Notes under the pieces: generated by a model | Told to the model about the DNA's origin: nothing | The model's database searches: none | The model's input: only the letters and a program-made list of their open reading frames with translations | Position numbers and translations under genes: made by a program | Shown here: positions 41,660 to 50,917 of the stretch, piece after piece | Position numbering within the stretch: the first letter of the stretch is position 1 | How the letters are laid out: every line of letters starts with the position of its first letter | NCBI GenBank assembly: GCA_029168955.1 | Contig: JAPDOI010000267.1 | Span: forward strand, 744,001-808,000 | Source: Aplectana chamaeleonis | Taxonomy: Eukaryota > Nematoda > Chromadorea > Rhabditida > Cosmocercidae | DNA length: 64,000 nt | Direction: 5' to 3'

Positions 41660-43517
41660 GATGACTGAGGTTTGCCAGGCTTGGGTAATGGGATGACGTT
41701 GGCTGTCTTCCAGTTTTGCGGAATAGTGCAAGAGCTGAACGAAGTATTAATCATATCAACGATGAGCGGAAGGATCTCAGTTGGGAGTTTCTTCAGTACA
41801 GCAGGACAAATGCCGTCCGGACCGACAGCTTTGGAGTTCCGCATGTCCTTTATAATCTTCTCTACTTGCGCCACAGTGTACGCTTCGGCCGTGCTCATGA
41901 GCGGGAGGCGGCACAGCTCTCTCACTGTCACTCTATTTTGCGGACCTCGCCTTGTACTCGTGACAAGGAAACTTTTACCGAGAGAGTAGGCGGCTTCTTT
42001 TCCTTACTTGAAAACGTTATTACCGAACTCAATAGTGGAGATGGTGGCTGGCAAGCTCTTTCCCGATAGTTTCCGAAGCACCTTCCAAGTAGCTCCACTG
42101 TCCGTCTTGAAATTCAACTGTTTTGTGAATTTTTCCCACTGTTCTTTCTTGTGCTGGTCGAGATCATTTCTGATCTCACCATCCAGCTGAGTGACGACAG
42201 GGTCTAGATGGTCAACTGCTCTTCTGGCATCTCTAGTCCTGATTTTCTGAAGAATTTCTCTGGTGACGTTTGGATAGAACGTCTTGACTCGGCCAACAGG
42301 AATAGCCGCCTTCATGGCCCTGCGAATTGCATCAGATAAGTGATGCTCCTTCTGGTGCACATTGCCATTCCACGGGTAATCAGCCGCTAGGCGTAGCGCA
42401 ACCTCACTGAACAGGCGCCAGTCTGCTTGGCCTAGAAATTCGAGATAAGAACGTTGACGAACACCAGAATAAGGAGCAAGAGAGTTTGAGAGATCGATGT
42501 GCACAAAGACGGGAACATGATCATTAGACAATGTTGTTGAGGTAGACCATGAGCAAGCGTTGGAAAGGTTGGAAGAGACAAGAGCTATGTCTGGTCTAGA
42601 AGATCGGCCGTTGGCAGGGAGACGAGTGGGCCGATCATCGTTTAAGATGACCAGATCGCACTCCTCAGCCCATTCTTCGACTTCTTCTCCTCTAGCATCA
42701 GAACCAAGGGACGAGCAGAAGGTGTGGGCATTAAAGTCGCCCGCGAAAACAACTGATGATGAGAGGGAATAATCGTTGAGTTGTTTGAGAAGAGGAATGG
42801 GATTGTAGGAGGAGGGGCATGAGATGGTAGGGGAATATAGATGTTAAACAGAGAAAGGAGTTATAAGGGGAGATGGATTGAAAAGGTACTCGAGAGTACC
42901 TTCCGTGAGGGTGTTTGGTATGATGTGGGAGGGGAGAGAAGATAAAACAAAGGTTGAAACTCCTCCGCCAAGAGCTGACCTTGGAGCATGGAAGGCAGTG
43001 TAGCCCGGGATATTAGGATGAGGATAGGTAGGGGATGGAGAGAGCTTGGTTTCTTGAACCATGATCACGTCTGGATGGTAAGTACGTGCGAAGAGAGAGA
43101 GAGCTCAGAAAGTTTGGCACGAAGGCCGTTGAGATTGATATGTACAATGGAAAGGGGGCGATTTGAGGAAGAGGAATCAGAGTTGGTAGGTGAAGAGCAT
43201 AGAACACAGCGAAAAGCAGAGTTATGATGCTTCACAGAGCTGAGACCCGAACAGGAGAGATGCACCCACCTTTGGCATCCGAAGCACTGGACGCTGGTAT
43301 GTCTCCAGTTAACATCATTGCCACACGTGGCGCATAGATACTTCTGAGCGGGTCCAGGATCCCTCTCCACGCCGGCCCTTAGCAGGAGAATCCGAAGGAG
43401 AGACGCGGCCGACCAGCACCTCTCCCCATGACAAAACCCTCTTCGCGGAGGGTGACGTCGGTTTGCATAGAGGTGATCTTCTTTCCTCCACACTGCCACG
43501 GCGTGAACGTACGACAT
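41660..43517 (-). pseudogene. E4 5' half: leader, 2A, PHD, EN and first RT part
   Basis: From the AUG at 43517, inside ribozyme stem P2, one frame runs 150 codons (43517-43065). It passes through the leader, a 2A-like motif with the key Asn changed (GVERDPGP, residues 49-56) and a complete PHD finger (62-107, C4HC3) into the endonuclease start. The frame breaks near 43090. Endonuclease pieces follow (VQETKLSP about 43045, AGDFNAH about 42740, SNDH about 42520), then 42531-42004 (175 codons) and 41931-41660 with GPDGICPA. The coding sequence is then cut by E5. Confidence 0.8.
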
Positions 43518-43526
43518 CTCGGCAGC
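43454..43526 (-). ncRNA. HDV-like ribozyme candidate (E4)
   Basis: Same fold as E1 with L3 reading UUCACGC. The P4 3' strand is CCUCUA instead of CCUCCG. Facing UGGAGG, this keeps all six pairs (U-A in place of U-G outermost, G-U in place of G-C next), so both changes preserve pairing. Confidence 0.65.
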
Positions 43527-43537
43527 ATTGAGACCTT

Positions 43538-44050
43538 GACATGAACAATTAAAGAAATTCTATGATTAATTTTTTCAAGCTAGTTTTATTGTCCATATTC
43601 TAGAACAGTTTCTTTCTATTTATTTTTACAGCCGTTTGTACCACTCGAAGCCAACAATTTTCGCATGGTGGCCGATAGAGGAGTCTGCGGCTCCCAGTTT
43701 CCCGGCGCTTATGGCTGCGTCCCCTCCCCTCACTGATCTTCATTGCGAAAGCTCAGCACTGATCGGTGCGCGAAGGGTTTACGATATCCCATATCGCATC
43801 CCTACTCAACCGGTAGAGCAGGGTTGCGACTCAGCGCAACGGGGCTCGTAAAAATTTTGGAGAAAAAGGGGAATTCATCCAAACCACTTAGTTAGTTAAA
43901 ATGAGGTAGTAGCCGCTCTGGCTCATTCGGTGTGCTTAATAAAATTCGATGTCTATTTCACGAGACGAGATCGTTAGAATTTTTCCAAATTTTTGGTCAT
44001 TAGGGGATGGTCGTAGCTCCGCGAAAAATTGGCGCAACGGCAAATCAACC
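43538..44050. other. Unassigned, with a possible decayed hAT end
   Basis: A CAGGGTTGCGACTCAGCGCA at about 43821 and ATCAACCCT at about 44046 could be decayed hAT-type ends, but no target duplication supports them. A TTTTTACAG at about 43625 precedes a short open stretch that could be an exon; evidence is too thin to call. Confidence 0.25.
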
Positions 44051-44060
44051 CTATTTGGAC

Positions 44061-44322
44061 CAGGTTCAAAGGGGCTTGTGAAATTTCGCAACTGGGGCTG
44101 GGGATCTCTAAAATTTCGGGCTAAAAATGAAAATTTCTGGGAGTGGAAAAGATAGAAATCACGTTTCACTAACAAAAAATCTTTTTTTTTTCGCAATAAA
44201 AAGGTAACCAAAAATTACACCTCGGGGGATCGAAAAAATTTAGATTTGTGAAAAAAATTATGGCCGGGAGGGGGGGGGTCGCCGTGATATCGGGAAATTA
44301 CGCAACGCCCCGCTTGGCCCTG
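44061..44322. mobile_element. hAT-like MITE with 8-bp TSD
   Basis: ATTTGGAC occurs directly outside both ends (44053-44060, 44323-44330). The ends are CAGGTTCAAAGGGGC and GCCCCGCTTGGCCCTG, diverged inverted repeats of the CAGGG type. The interior shares TTTCGCAAC and GGGGGTCGC motifs with the copy at 2068-2387. Non-coding, 262 bp. Confidence 0.7.
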
Positions 44323-44334
44323 ATTTGGACCACT

Positions 44335-44735
44335 CATGGACTAGAAGATAATATCTGCGAGAACTGTCAATGGGGCGAAGTTCGCATTCGTCAACAAATA
44401 TTGTGAAGGTGGTAGTTACTACGACGCCGACGATGGTTTCAGGCTGTAAAACCGCGATTTTCTCATGGTTTCTACGCGTGCTAGTGCGGAACGGAGGTTA
44501 GAGACAGTGAGAGAGCGCATGACTGACGTAGAGAGCAGCACCGCGCGCGCCGCTTCCGCCATGAGTCGCGAGAATTACGATTTTTTACAGAGGATAATTT
44601 GAACTTTGTTAATTTCAGCATTTTTTTAAAAAGTAATAATAAATGGCAGAATAAACACTGTTGGGTAGGGACTCGTCAATGCTGAATAAAAGCAAAGTTT
44701 CGCTGGTAAAACTCGTTGCATAGGGCAGAAACTCC
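44335..44735. other. Unassigned spacer
   Basis: No gene or repeat was recognised between the hAT-like MITE and the minisatellite. Confidence 0.3.
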
Positions 44736-44737
44736 GA

Positions 44738-44872
44738 TACGGGCAGCGGACTCCTATGGGAGTCCGCTGGGAGTCCTAGTCTCCCCTGCGATAGGAGTCC
44801 TGGTTTTCTCCTGTAGGAGTCCTATTCTTCTCCTGTAGGAGCCCTATTGTTTTCTTGTAGGAGACCGGATCT
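44738..44872. repeat. Short GGAGTCCTAT minisatellite with hairpin
   Basis: TAGGAGTCCTAT/TCTCCTGTAGGAG motifs recur about every 22-27 bp, five times. The array starts with a perfect hairpin AGCGGACTCC-tat-GGAGTCCGCT-like arm. No function apparent. Confidence 0.6.
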
Positions 44873-44879
44873 TGTACGG

Positions 44880-45187
44880 TAGCTTGGAGGGAATTTCAAA
44901 TAACTTTTGCTGGAATCTAGTCAAAATCGCCTAGTTTTCGTATTCTTTAAAATCGAAGTATGAAATTCACTCTTCCTCGTTGACAATTTTGTCAACGGCA
45001 AAAATTACTATCGGGGGTGAAGCCCCAGTAGCATTCATCCCTTATTTCTCAAGAAATGAGGATCTCCGGCTTCAAAGCACTCCAATCGATCGATGAAGGG
45101 GCCGCCTGTGTGAACCTGTATGGGCGAATCGGCTCTCCACCCGATACACACGCGTATCGTACGCGGTGCGGGTTCGATCAGTAGTTC
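44880..45187. other. Unassigned spacer
   Basis: No gene or repeat partner was seen. Confidence 0.3.
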
Positions 45188-45478
45188 AACGTGCGCGTTC
45201 CAGGTCAACTACCGAAGCTGTTTTGTCCTGGAGGAGAGCCAGTGGAGGCGATGCGGCAGCGTCGCCTCCACTGGGTCTCCTCCAGGACAAAACAGCTTCG
45301 GTAGTTGACGTGGAACGTTCCAAGAACATTTCCATGGCAAAACACTTCCATGGAAACGTAGGCACGGCGACGTGGGAGCAATTATCAGGTACAATTCGTG
45401 GCCCTGGAAAACAAGTTTGGCCATGGAGAGGCTGTTTGCTCTCCCACGGCATCGTGGGAACATTCTTGGAACGCACCC
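45188..45478. mobile_element. Foldback element with a 122-bp near-perfect palindrome
   Basis: 45196-45317 is a palindrome with arms of about 58 bp: GTCAACTACCGAAGCTGTTT, TGTCCTGGAGGAGA and CCAGTGGAGGCGA, each present in inverse on the right arm, with only a few mismatches. A wider pair CGTTCCAAGAACA (45312) and TTCTTGGAACG (45465) brackets the following segment. Frames here are artefacts of the fold. Confidence 0.6.
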
Positions 45479-45510
45479 CTGTAGGAGACCGCTTCGCTCT
45501 AGTTCGGTTT

Positions 45511-45972
45511 TTTCATGATAACATCCGGGTGATGAGTACGGGCGAAGAGAGATATTTCAGAGAGCTTGTTGTGAAGGTCGTTGAGATTAATGTGAACAGT
45601 GGAGAGGGGGCGGTTGGTAATTGAGGAATCAGAGTTGCTGGGGGCAGAGCATAGAACACAACGAAAGGATGAGTCATGATGCCTCATAGAACTGAGGCCC
45701 GAACAGGAGAAGTGCACCCACCTTTGGCATCCATAGCACTGGACACTTGTTATATGCCAGGTAACATCCTCGCCGCAGGTGGCACATGGATACTTCTGTG
45801 CTGGACCTGGATTCCTCTCGACGCCGGCCCTTTGTAATAAAATCCTCAGGAGAGCTGCGGCCGACCAGCACCTCTCCCATGACAAAAACCCTCTTCTCCG
45901 GAGGGGTTGACGTCGGTTTGCACGGAGGCGATCTTCTTTCCTCCGCACTGCCACGGCACGAACGTACGACAT
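45511..45972 (-). pseudogene. E6 leader-2A-PHD-endonuclease N-end, uninterrupted from AUG
   Basis: From the AUG at 45972, nt 10 of the element and inside ribozyme stem P2, the frame runs without a break. It covers a basic leader (rich in Arg/Lys to residue 27), a hydrophobic LLRILL stretch and GVERNPGP (49-56). The PHD finger (62-107) has all eight metal ligands. The endonuclease start then runs to the deletion breakpoint after DVIM. Skipping at the 2A motif would release a leader of about 55 residues. This copy, with E4, shows what the ancestral N-terminus was. It lacks RT. Confidence 0.8.
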
Positions 45973-45981
45973 CTCGGCAGC
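45909..45981 (-). ncRNA. HDV-like ribozyme candidate (E6)
   Basis: As E1 except that P4 starts with C (CGGAGG). It faces CCUCCG, so the outer U-G pair becomes C-G. With the U-A of E4/E5 this gives three different pairs at one position, which is covariation support for P4. Confidence 0.65.
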
Positions 45982-46079
45982 TGCATCCCATTTCCAATGC
46001 ATTCTGTGCGTATCGACCGGTCTGGAGACGTCGGCTCATCCAACTATGACCGGGGCCTCAGGAGCGTGTTCCTCGTAAC

Positions 46080-46450
46080 GGCAAGTGAGTAGGGCTTCAT
46101 GTGAAGCGTTTGCATCTTCGTGTAAAGTTAAATGCGCCTCACAGGAAGCAAGCGCGTGGCGCTGCCTAGGATGTTAGTGGCCCTTCCGAGGGAGCGTGAA
46201 CCGCGTAGTGAAAAGTGTGTAACGATTTTTGAGGAGTGTATGCCGCACCGCACGAATTATGTAACGCTTATTTTATTAGAAGGAGCTCACCGCATGATGA
46301 ATGATGAACGGCGCCTCATGGGGAGCGTGCGCTGCGTCGTAGGAAGTGGTTAGTGCTTTAGTGGAGAGCGCACCATATCGTGAGAAGTGAGGGGCGCTTC
46401 TCTGGGAGCGTAGCATCATAGAAAGTGAGTAGCGGTCTTGGAAAATTGTG
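46080..46450. repeat. Degenerate GGGAGCGT/GTGAGTAG repeats
   Basis: Loose units of about 45 bp contain GGGAGCGTG, GCGTAGTGAAAAGTG, GTGAGTAGC or similar (46192, 46320, 46360, 46410). The array is highly diverged; a decayed minisatellite is the best reading. Confidence 0.4.
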
Positions 46451-46619
46451 GCAAGCTGATTGGGAAGAGACTTTTATCAGGAGCTAAGAGTCGCGAGAAA
46501 ATAGACCGGTGCAAGCGATGGTGGGTTTTTCAGGTTAAACAAGTTGAGATAAGTATTAACGAGGTACGAAATTTGCAGGGAGATTCTTTGTAATAACGAG
46601 GAGAAATGTGATCTTGAGT

Positions 46620-47015
46620 TATGTAAGGGGAGCAGGGTTCGGCGCCGGGTGTGGATATCCACACCAGGGGGTCTGAGCTGTGCAAGGGTGCAGGGGGGTC
46701 TGAGCTCCGCCGGGAGACCAAGTGAACCATTCTGATCGGGATTGGCACACCATTTGACTTTTTTTTTGCGAAGAATCCAATAATACCGTCCAATTAACAT
46801 GAAATCTTGTTGCAATTAGTGTCTTCTGTAAATTCTACATCTTTTAAATAAGTTGTTCCTCTTCTCCAAATTTTACAACAAAAACATGAAATAACGCTCC
46901 AGGGAGGGGTCTGAGAAAATCTCAAAGAATTTGACCTATTTATGCTTTTTGGAGGGGTCGGAGAAAATAATCGCCAAAATTCTGCTCTTGGAGGGGGGTC
47001 TGAGTAGCTTGAGCC
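46620..47015. repeat. GGAGGGGTCTGAG repeat patch
   Basis: GGGGTCTGAG or GGGGTCGGAG recurs at about 46668, 46704, 46904, 46953 and 46996, partly with AAAATCTC-type neighbours spaced about 45 bp apart. No gene was recognised. Confidence 0.35.
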
Positions 47016-47019
47016 GTGG

Positions 47020-47860
47020 CCACACCTCGTGCCGTACCCTGAAGGGGAGAACGGGAGATGGATCGCCGAGCATGGAAAATCAAAGGGGGGGGTGGTATTC
47101 TCCATCAACTTACCGGGCGAAGCAATTTCAGCGTACGTTTATTTATATGAGTCGATTGAGATTCCGTGTTGATTGATATCTCGCGGGATATCAATAGACA
47201 CATATTCAATACACGCTGGTAGTTGTCTAAACATCCGGTGGAATGCTAACGGGTTAATGGAGAATACAACCCTCGGTGTTTCCAAAAGTTTGAATGAAAA
47301 ACTACTTTCGCTGGGTTTTCACTGTATTATTTAGTCACCTGCCTTGACAGAAAAAAAAACATTTTTCTTCAAAGTTTTTTCGCCAGTTTTTTTCTTCAAA
47401 AACTTGAGGAGTTTGTGAGGCGTTCTCGCTGTTATCCTGTACGTCGTGGACTTACATGCGCAGTAACACTTAGAACTAAAATACGATTTTTATCATTAAC
47501 ATTTTCATTAAAATAGTTTTCTACGTTGCTCATTCCAGAACCTACACGCTAGTGGATTGACGCAGACACATTTTCGGATACACGTACATATAAATGCAGG
47601 GGACACGTCGCACTTTTAATGCACTTTGAGAATAGCCGTTTGCATTCGTGTCGATACCCGCATATCACACCCATTTTATCTTTATACTTTCCTTTGACGA
47701 GTTGAGGATGAAGTAGGAGCATGATATGGTACATCTCTTTCTTGTCACTTGAACGGCTTAACATCATCTCTGTGAGGTCAATTGGAAATCCTGTTTGTGT
47801 TCATTTTTGTGTCTTCTTGACGTTCGCAATTTCGCTTCGTTGAAATAACATTGTTATTAG
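47020..47860. other. Unassigned, upstream of candidate exon
   Basis: No domain, TIR or RNA signature was found. It could hold the promoter or an intron of the exon at 47879, but no core promoter element is convincing. Confidence 0.3.
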
Positions 47861-47878
47861 CATGTATTCAAGGAGTTG

Positions 47879-48147
47879 ATGCCACGTCGGCGCAATCCAG
47901 ATGCGCCCACTGCGCCGAAAGCACCGCGCGTTCGCAAGAAGAAGGCTGAGGCGGACGTGGTGAAGCAGGACTCGACCGTCTATGAGCCGTTAATGCAATC
48001 AAATGGCATCATGATGGACGACTCCAATATGTACACGCAGGATTTCGGCTTTGCATTCGGTGCTCAGCCGAATTTCACCAGTCCGGAGCAGGCGAACAGC
48101 CCGTACATGCTGCCGCCGCAGAGCAACACTCCGCAACCATCAATGAT
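47879..48147 (+). CDS. Candidate host-gene exon, unknown family
   Basis: ATG at 47879 opens a frame with codon use unlike its surroundings, many codons ending in G or C. It starts MPRRRNPDAPTAPKAPRVRK, a basic proline-rich stretch like a nuclear-localisation segment. A low-complexity Met/Asn/Gln/Pro-rich part then runs to residue 90. A short intron is possible: GT at 48148 and TTTTTAG at 48181-48187, about 40 nt, within nematode range. The frame after that acceptor soon meets a stop, so the true exon end is uncertain. I do not recognise the family; a disordered transcription cofactor is one possibility. This is the only non-mobile coding candidate in the window. Confidence 0.45.
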
Positions 48148-48187
48148 GTGGGCATTTGCTTATTTCAATTTAACATTTCATTTTTAG

Positions 48188-48700
48188 GGTAATTGGGGTA
48201 TTCCATTTTTCGGACTGCGGGAGTCGAGAATAACTACCCGCCCAAATTCTTGTCAGGAAGGTCAATCTGGGCGCGTCAGCACAGATTGCACTTACCGTTT
48301 TAGCTCCCTATTGACGGTGTAGTTTGCGTTCGAGAGGGAATCAAAACGGTTAGTACGATTCGCGCTGAGTTTATGGTTTATTTTCTCTTTTTTATAAGTA
48401 TTGTGATAGGTATATATGCGTCAGTTTTGTCGAAGTCTACCTTGATTGAAACTTTTCCCAGAGAAGTTTCTTGGGATGTGGTCACGAATTCGTTCACCAT
48501 TTTTCGAAAGCTTACTCAGACACTGCGAGGGGGCAAGCGCCGGACAATAGAGCCCGTTTTCGACTCGGGGGAGCGACAGCAGAGGCCTCCCCCGAAAGGG
48601 GTATTGGGGGAGCCTCCCACCCTCGCCCGGCGCTCGCTCCCCCGATTGAAAGAGACGGACAAGATGCGAAGAAATCGGAGAGGGCAGTCTACGATATCAG
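48188..48700. other. Unassigned, contains a GGGGGAG inverted repeat
   Basis: GAGGCCTCCCCC and GGGGGAGCCTCCC with AGCGCCGG/CCGGCGCT pairs at about 48534-48645 make a GC-rich hairpin. A frame at 48373-48711 starts with a hydrophobic run and then becomes arginine-rich repeat sequence; it is not supported as a gene. Confidence 0.3.
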
Positions 48701-48714
48701 AGAAGCCATAGTAG

Positions 48715-48911
48715 GCCGATCGCATGTAACAACGCTCACTTCAACTCTTTTCCCGATTGGGCGTGATTTTTCCTGTGATCTCTCAATCACGTGCTTAACT
48801 GCTATAAAAGGCGCCTCACTTCATAGAGAGCCGCATTCAGCCCCACCGGGCCAGCCCTGGACGGGGACTTTTAGTTCCTATCAGTCAATAAATCAATCGC
48901 TTTATTTTGCA
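48715..48911 (+). promoter_or_regulatory. LTR-like segment: TATA box and AATAAA
   Basis: GCTATAAAAGGCG (48801-48813) is followed about 75 bp later by CAATAAATCAATCGC (48886-48900). This is the U3-R layout also seen at 33944-34099. No matching second LTR, primer-binding site or pol is next to it. It may be a solo LTR or a fragment into whose 3' side the RTE element was inserted. Confidence 0.3.
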
Positions 48912-48955
48912 ATTTGACTTACTTGACTTAATCGGTTGGCTTTCGCCTGACGCGG

Positions 48956-50905
48956 TCATTCCGCATCTTCACCGAGGTGTGCCGTCCTAGTAGTCAGCCG
49001 TGTCCATTTTTCACGGTCTTCAGCCACAATTTGAACACATTCCATCCAGCTGTCACTATTCCATTTCCTGCGAAACGAAACATCGCGCCTGAACTGTCTT
49101 TCGATGCCGAGTAACTTTAAATCCTCTTTAACCACATCCGTCCAGAACTTTCGCCTACGCCCAGGTGGCCGTTTCCAGACAGGATTTGGAAGCATTTTTA
49201 AAGCGTGTTGTACGAGACGATCCGGCGTTCTTCTTAGTATATGCCCGAGCAGTCGAAGTCGACTTTCCATTGCTGCTTGAGATGGCGTTAGGAGATGCTG
49301 GCACCTCCCTCGTGTCAAGCGTTGATGTACTGCGTCGATTTCCTTGTAAAGGTCTTCGTTATGGCATACACGCGGCCAGAAATATCCAAGCAAACGCCTA
49401 AAAAGCTTCCTCTCCGTGCAATCCAACCTTTCCATCTGCGTTTTCGGTGCTGCCCACGTCTCCGATCCGTACATCATGATAGGGCGAATAGCGGATAGGT
49501 AGACGCGCAACTTGACTTCCTTCGCGATGGTGGTAGACCACAAACACTTGGTTAGAGAATTGAATGCAGACGTAGCTTTCGCACATCGTTGTCGAATATC
49601 CGCTGCATAACTACCATAGTTCTTCAGCAAACAGCCCAAATAACAGCAATCATCCACCAGTTCGATACGTTGTCCGCCCAAACACTGTTCTGCAACTCTA
49701 CGCATGATGTCATCAACAGCGAAGTTTAAAAGAAAAGGTCCTGCAACGGCTCCTTGCCTTACTCCTGTTTTCACCTCGAAAGCTGACGTAAATCCGACAG
49801 GTGTACGAACTGCTGCTGTTGTTCCTTTGTTCATGTCCTCGATTAACCGAACATACTTTTCCGGGACTCCATCTGCTCGCAGAGCATTGAGCAATCGATC
49901 ACGATGAGGAGAGTCGAACGCGGCTTCAAAGTCCAAAAAAGCAAGCTGTAATGGCTTCGAAAACCGCTGCCACGATTCAATTACTCTTCTCACGACGAAC
50001 ACTTGGTCGATGGTCGATCTTCCAGGTCGAAAACCGGCTTGCTCATCTCTGGTCGTTCCTTCACGATGTTTGATAAGTCGCTCGAGAATGATACGTTCTA
50101 AAACCTTGTACATGACACGAAGTAGAGAGATTCCTCTGTAGTTCTTAGGATCCGTGACGGATAGCTTCTTGTGAAGAGGTACGATGATCGCATGTCTCCA
50201 CGAATCGGGTATCCTTTCGCTCATCCACATGGCACGGATGGTGTTGGTCATTTCACGAATCCCAGACGGAGGAAGAGCTTTCAGCATTTCAGCAGTGATG
50301 TTGTCATCTCCACCTGCCTTTCCATTCTTCATTTTCCGGACACAATCCAAAACTTCAGACTCAGTCGGCGGTTCCTCACTGACATCGTAATGTGCTCTCT
50401 GAACATGCGGGAGCTCAGGTACTGATGGCGCTGGACGATTCAGTAGTGAACTGAAGTAATCCTTCCATATTGGCAGCGTCGCATCACCAACTGCAACTCC
50501 ATTGGTAGTGTTCAAGACAGGAGAACATCTCTTCATCTTCCCGCTATACTGTCGCAGCAACGTGTAGGCTTTCTTCGGATTCTTCTCCTCCCAAGCCTTC
50601 TCGAACTCCTTAGCTCTACACGTCCACTCTCGTTCGCGGTCCTTTTGAAGCTGCCGACGCAACTTCCTCCTCAGACGCTTCTCCACGAAGTTTCCTGCAG
50701 TTCGGAGCACATACTCTGTTGTAGGTAGATGTTGTTTCTTCTGAGACGTAGGCGAACTTCTTCTTAGGCTGTACAACCGGGAGTGCCTCTTTCGAAGCGT
50801 CCTGGATGCACTTGACAAAAGAATCCGCGTCGCAAAGTTTCTTCTTAGTCCGTACTCCGATGTGAATAGAAACGCGTTGTCGGAAATTCCTTCTGCAGCC
50901 TTCAT
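48956..50905 (-). CDS. RTE reverse transcriptase lacking the YADD motif (649 aa open)
   Basis: RT of an RTE element. Seen: GDDNITAEML (199-208), DEQAGFRPGRS (287-297), FLDFEAAFD (323-331, motif A), GVRQGAVAGP (381-390, motif B), FAVDDIMRR (395-403). The sequence then jumps from EQC (406-408) to IELVDDCCYLG (414-424). In this family that stretch should hold about 70 residues with the YADD box and following helix. The deletion keeps the frame but removes two catalytic aspartates. The C-terminal DNA-binding-like tail is complete. The first about 70 codons seem out of frame with the family, since a parallel frame at 50921-50616 has the expected linker. Confidence 0.85.
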   Translation of the reverse strand: MKAAEGISDNAFLFTSEYGLRRNFATRILLSSASRTLRKRHSRLYSLRRSSPTSQKKQHLPTTEYVLRTAGNFVEKRLRRKLRRQLQKDREREWTCRAKEFEKAWEEKNPKKAYTLLRQYSGKMKRCSPVLNTTNGVAVGDATLPIWKDYFSSLLNRPAPSVPELPHVQRAHYDVSEEPPTESEVLDCVRKMKNGKAGGDDNITAEMLKALPPSGIREMTNTIRAMWMSERIPDSWRHAIIVPLHKKLSVTDPKNYRGISLLRVMYKVLERIILERLIKHREGTTRDEQAGFRPGRSTIDQVFVVRRVIESWQRFSKPLQLAFLDFEAAFDSPHRDRLLNALRADGVPEKYVRLIEDMNKGTTAAVRTPVGFTSAFEVKTGVRQGAVAGPFLLNFAVDDIMRRVAEQCLGGQRIELVDDCCYLGCLLKNYGSYAADIRQRCAKATSAFNSLTKCLWSTTIAKEVKLRVYLSAIRPIMMYGSETWAAPKTQMERLDCTERKLFRRLLGYFWPRVCHNEDLYKEIDAVHQRLTRGRCQHLLTPSQAAMESRLRLLGHILRRTPDRLVQHALKMLPNPVWKRPPGRRRKFWTDVVKEDLKLLGIERQFRRDVSFRRKWNSDSWMECVQIVAEDREKWTRLTTRTAHLGEDAE

Positions 50906-50917
50906 CTCTGCGACTTG

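Larger units (their letters stand above)
36615..43526 (-). mobile_element. Non-LTR retrotransposon E4, interrupted by E5
   Basis: Two halves, 43526-41660 and 38194-36615 on the minus strand, join into a 3447-bp full-length element around the opposite-strand copy E5. The 11-bp duplication ATTGAGACCTT flanks the whole (36604-36614, 43527-43537). The 5' end is GCTGCCGAG and the 3' tail is (AAG)n. E4 and E5 are very similar (they share NFNKPLRT and the C-end MDLW-NPLLVAQFLRL) and form one subgroup. Confidence 0.9.
45511..45981 (-). mobile_element. Retrotransposon E6, 5' fragment only
   Basis: Minus strand. It begins GCTGCCGAG at 45981 and ends in the endonuclease domain at about 45511, where unrelated sequence starts. 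Loss of the 3' part is the opposite of the usual 5' truncation of non-LTR elements, so a later deletion or rearrangement is likely. No target duplication is visible. Confidence 0.8.

Noticed and set aside
43631..43735. Possible exon after TTTTTACAG
   Set aside because: A single splice-acceptor-like site and about 34 open codons are too little; no donor, no partner exon and no homology.
45166..45624. 152-codon frame through the long palindrome
   Set aside because: Both strands are open across a palindrome by symmetry, and the frame then enters E6 antisense. Not a gene.
48373..48917. 112- and 148-codon frames
   Set aside because: The first starts with a hydrophobic run but both pass through a GGGGGAG inverted repeat and an LTR-like segment with no protein similarity.
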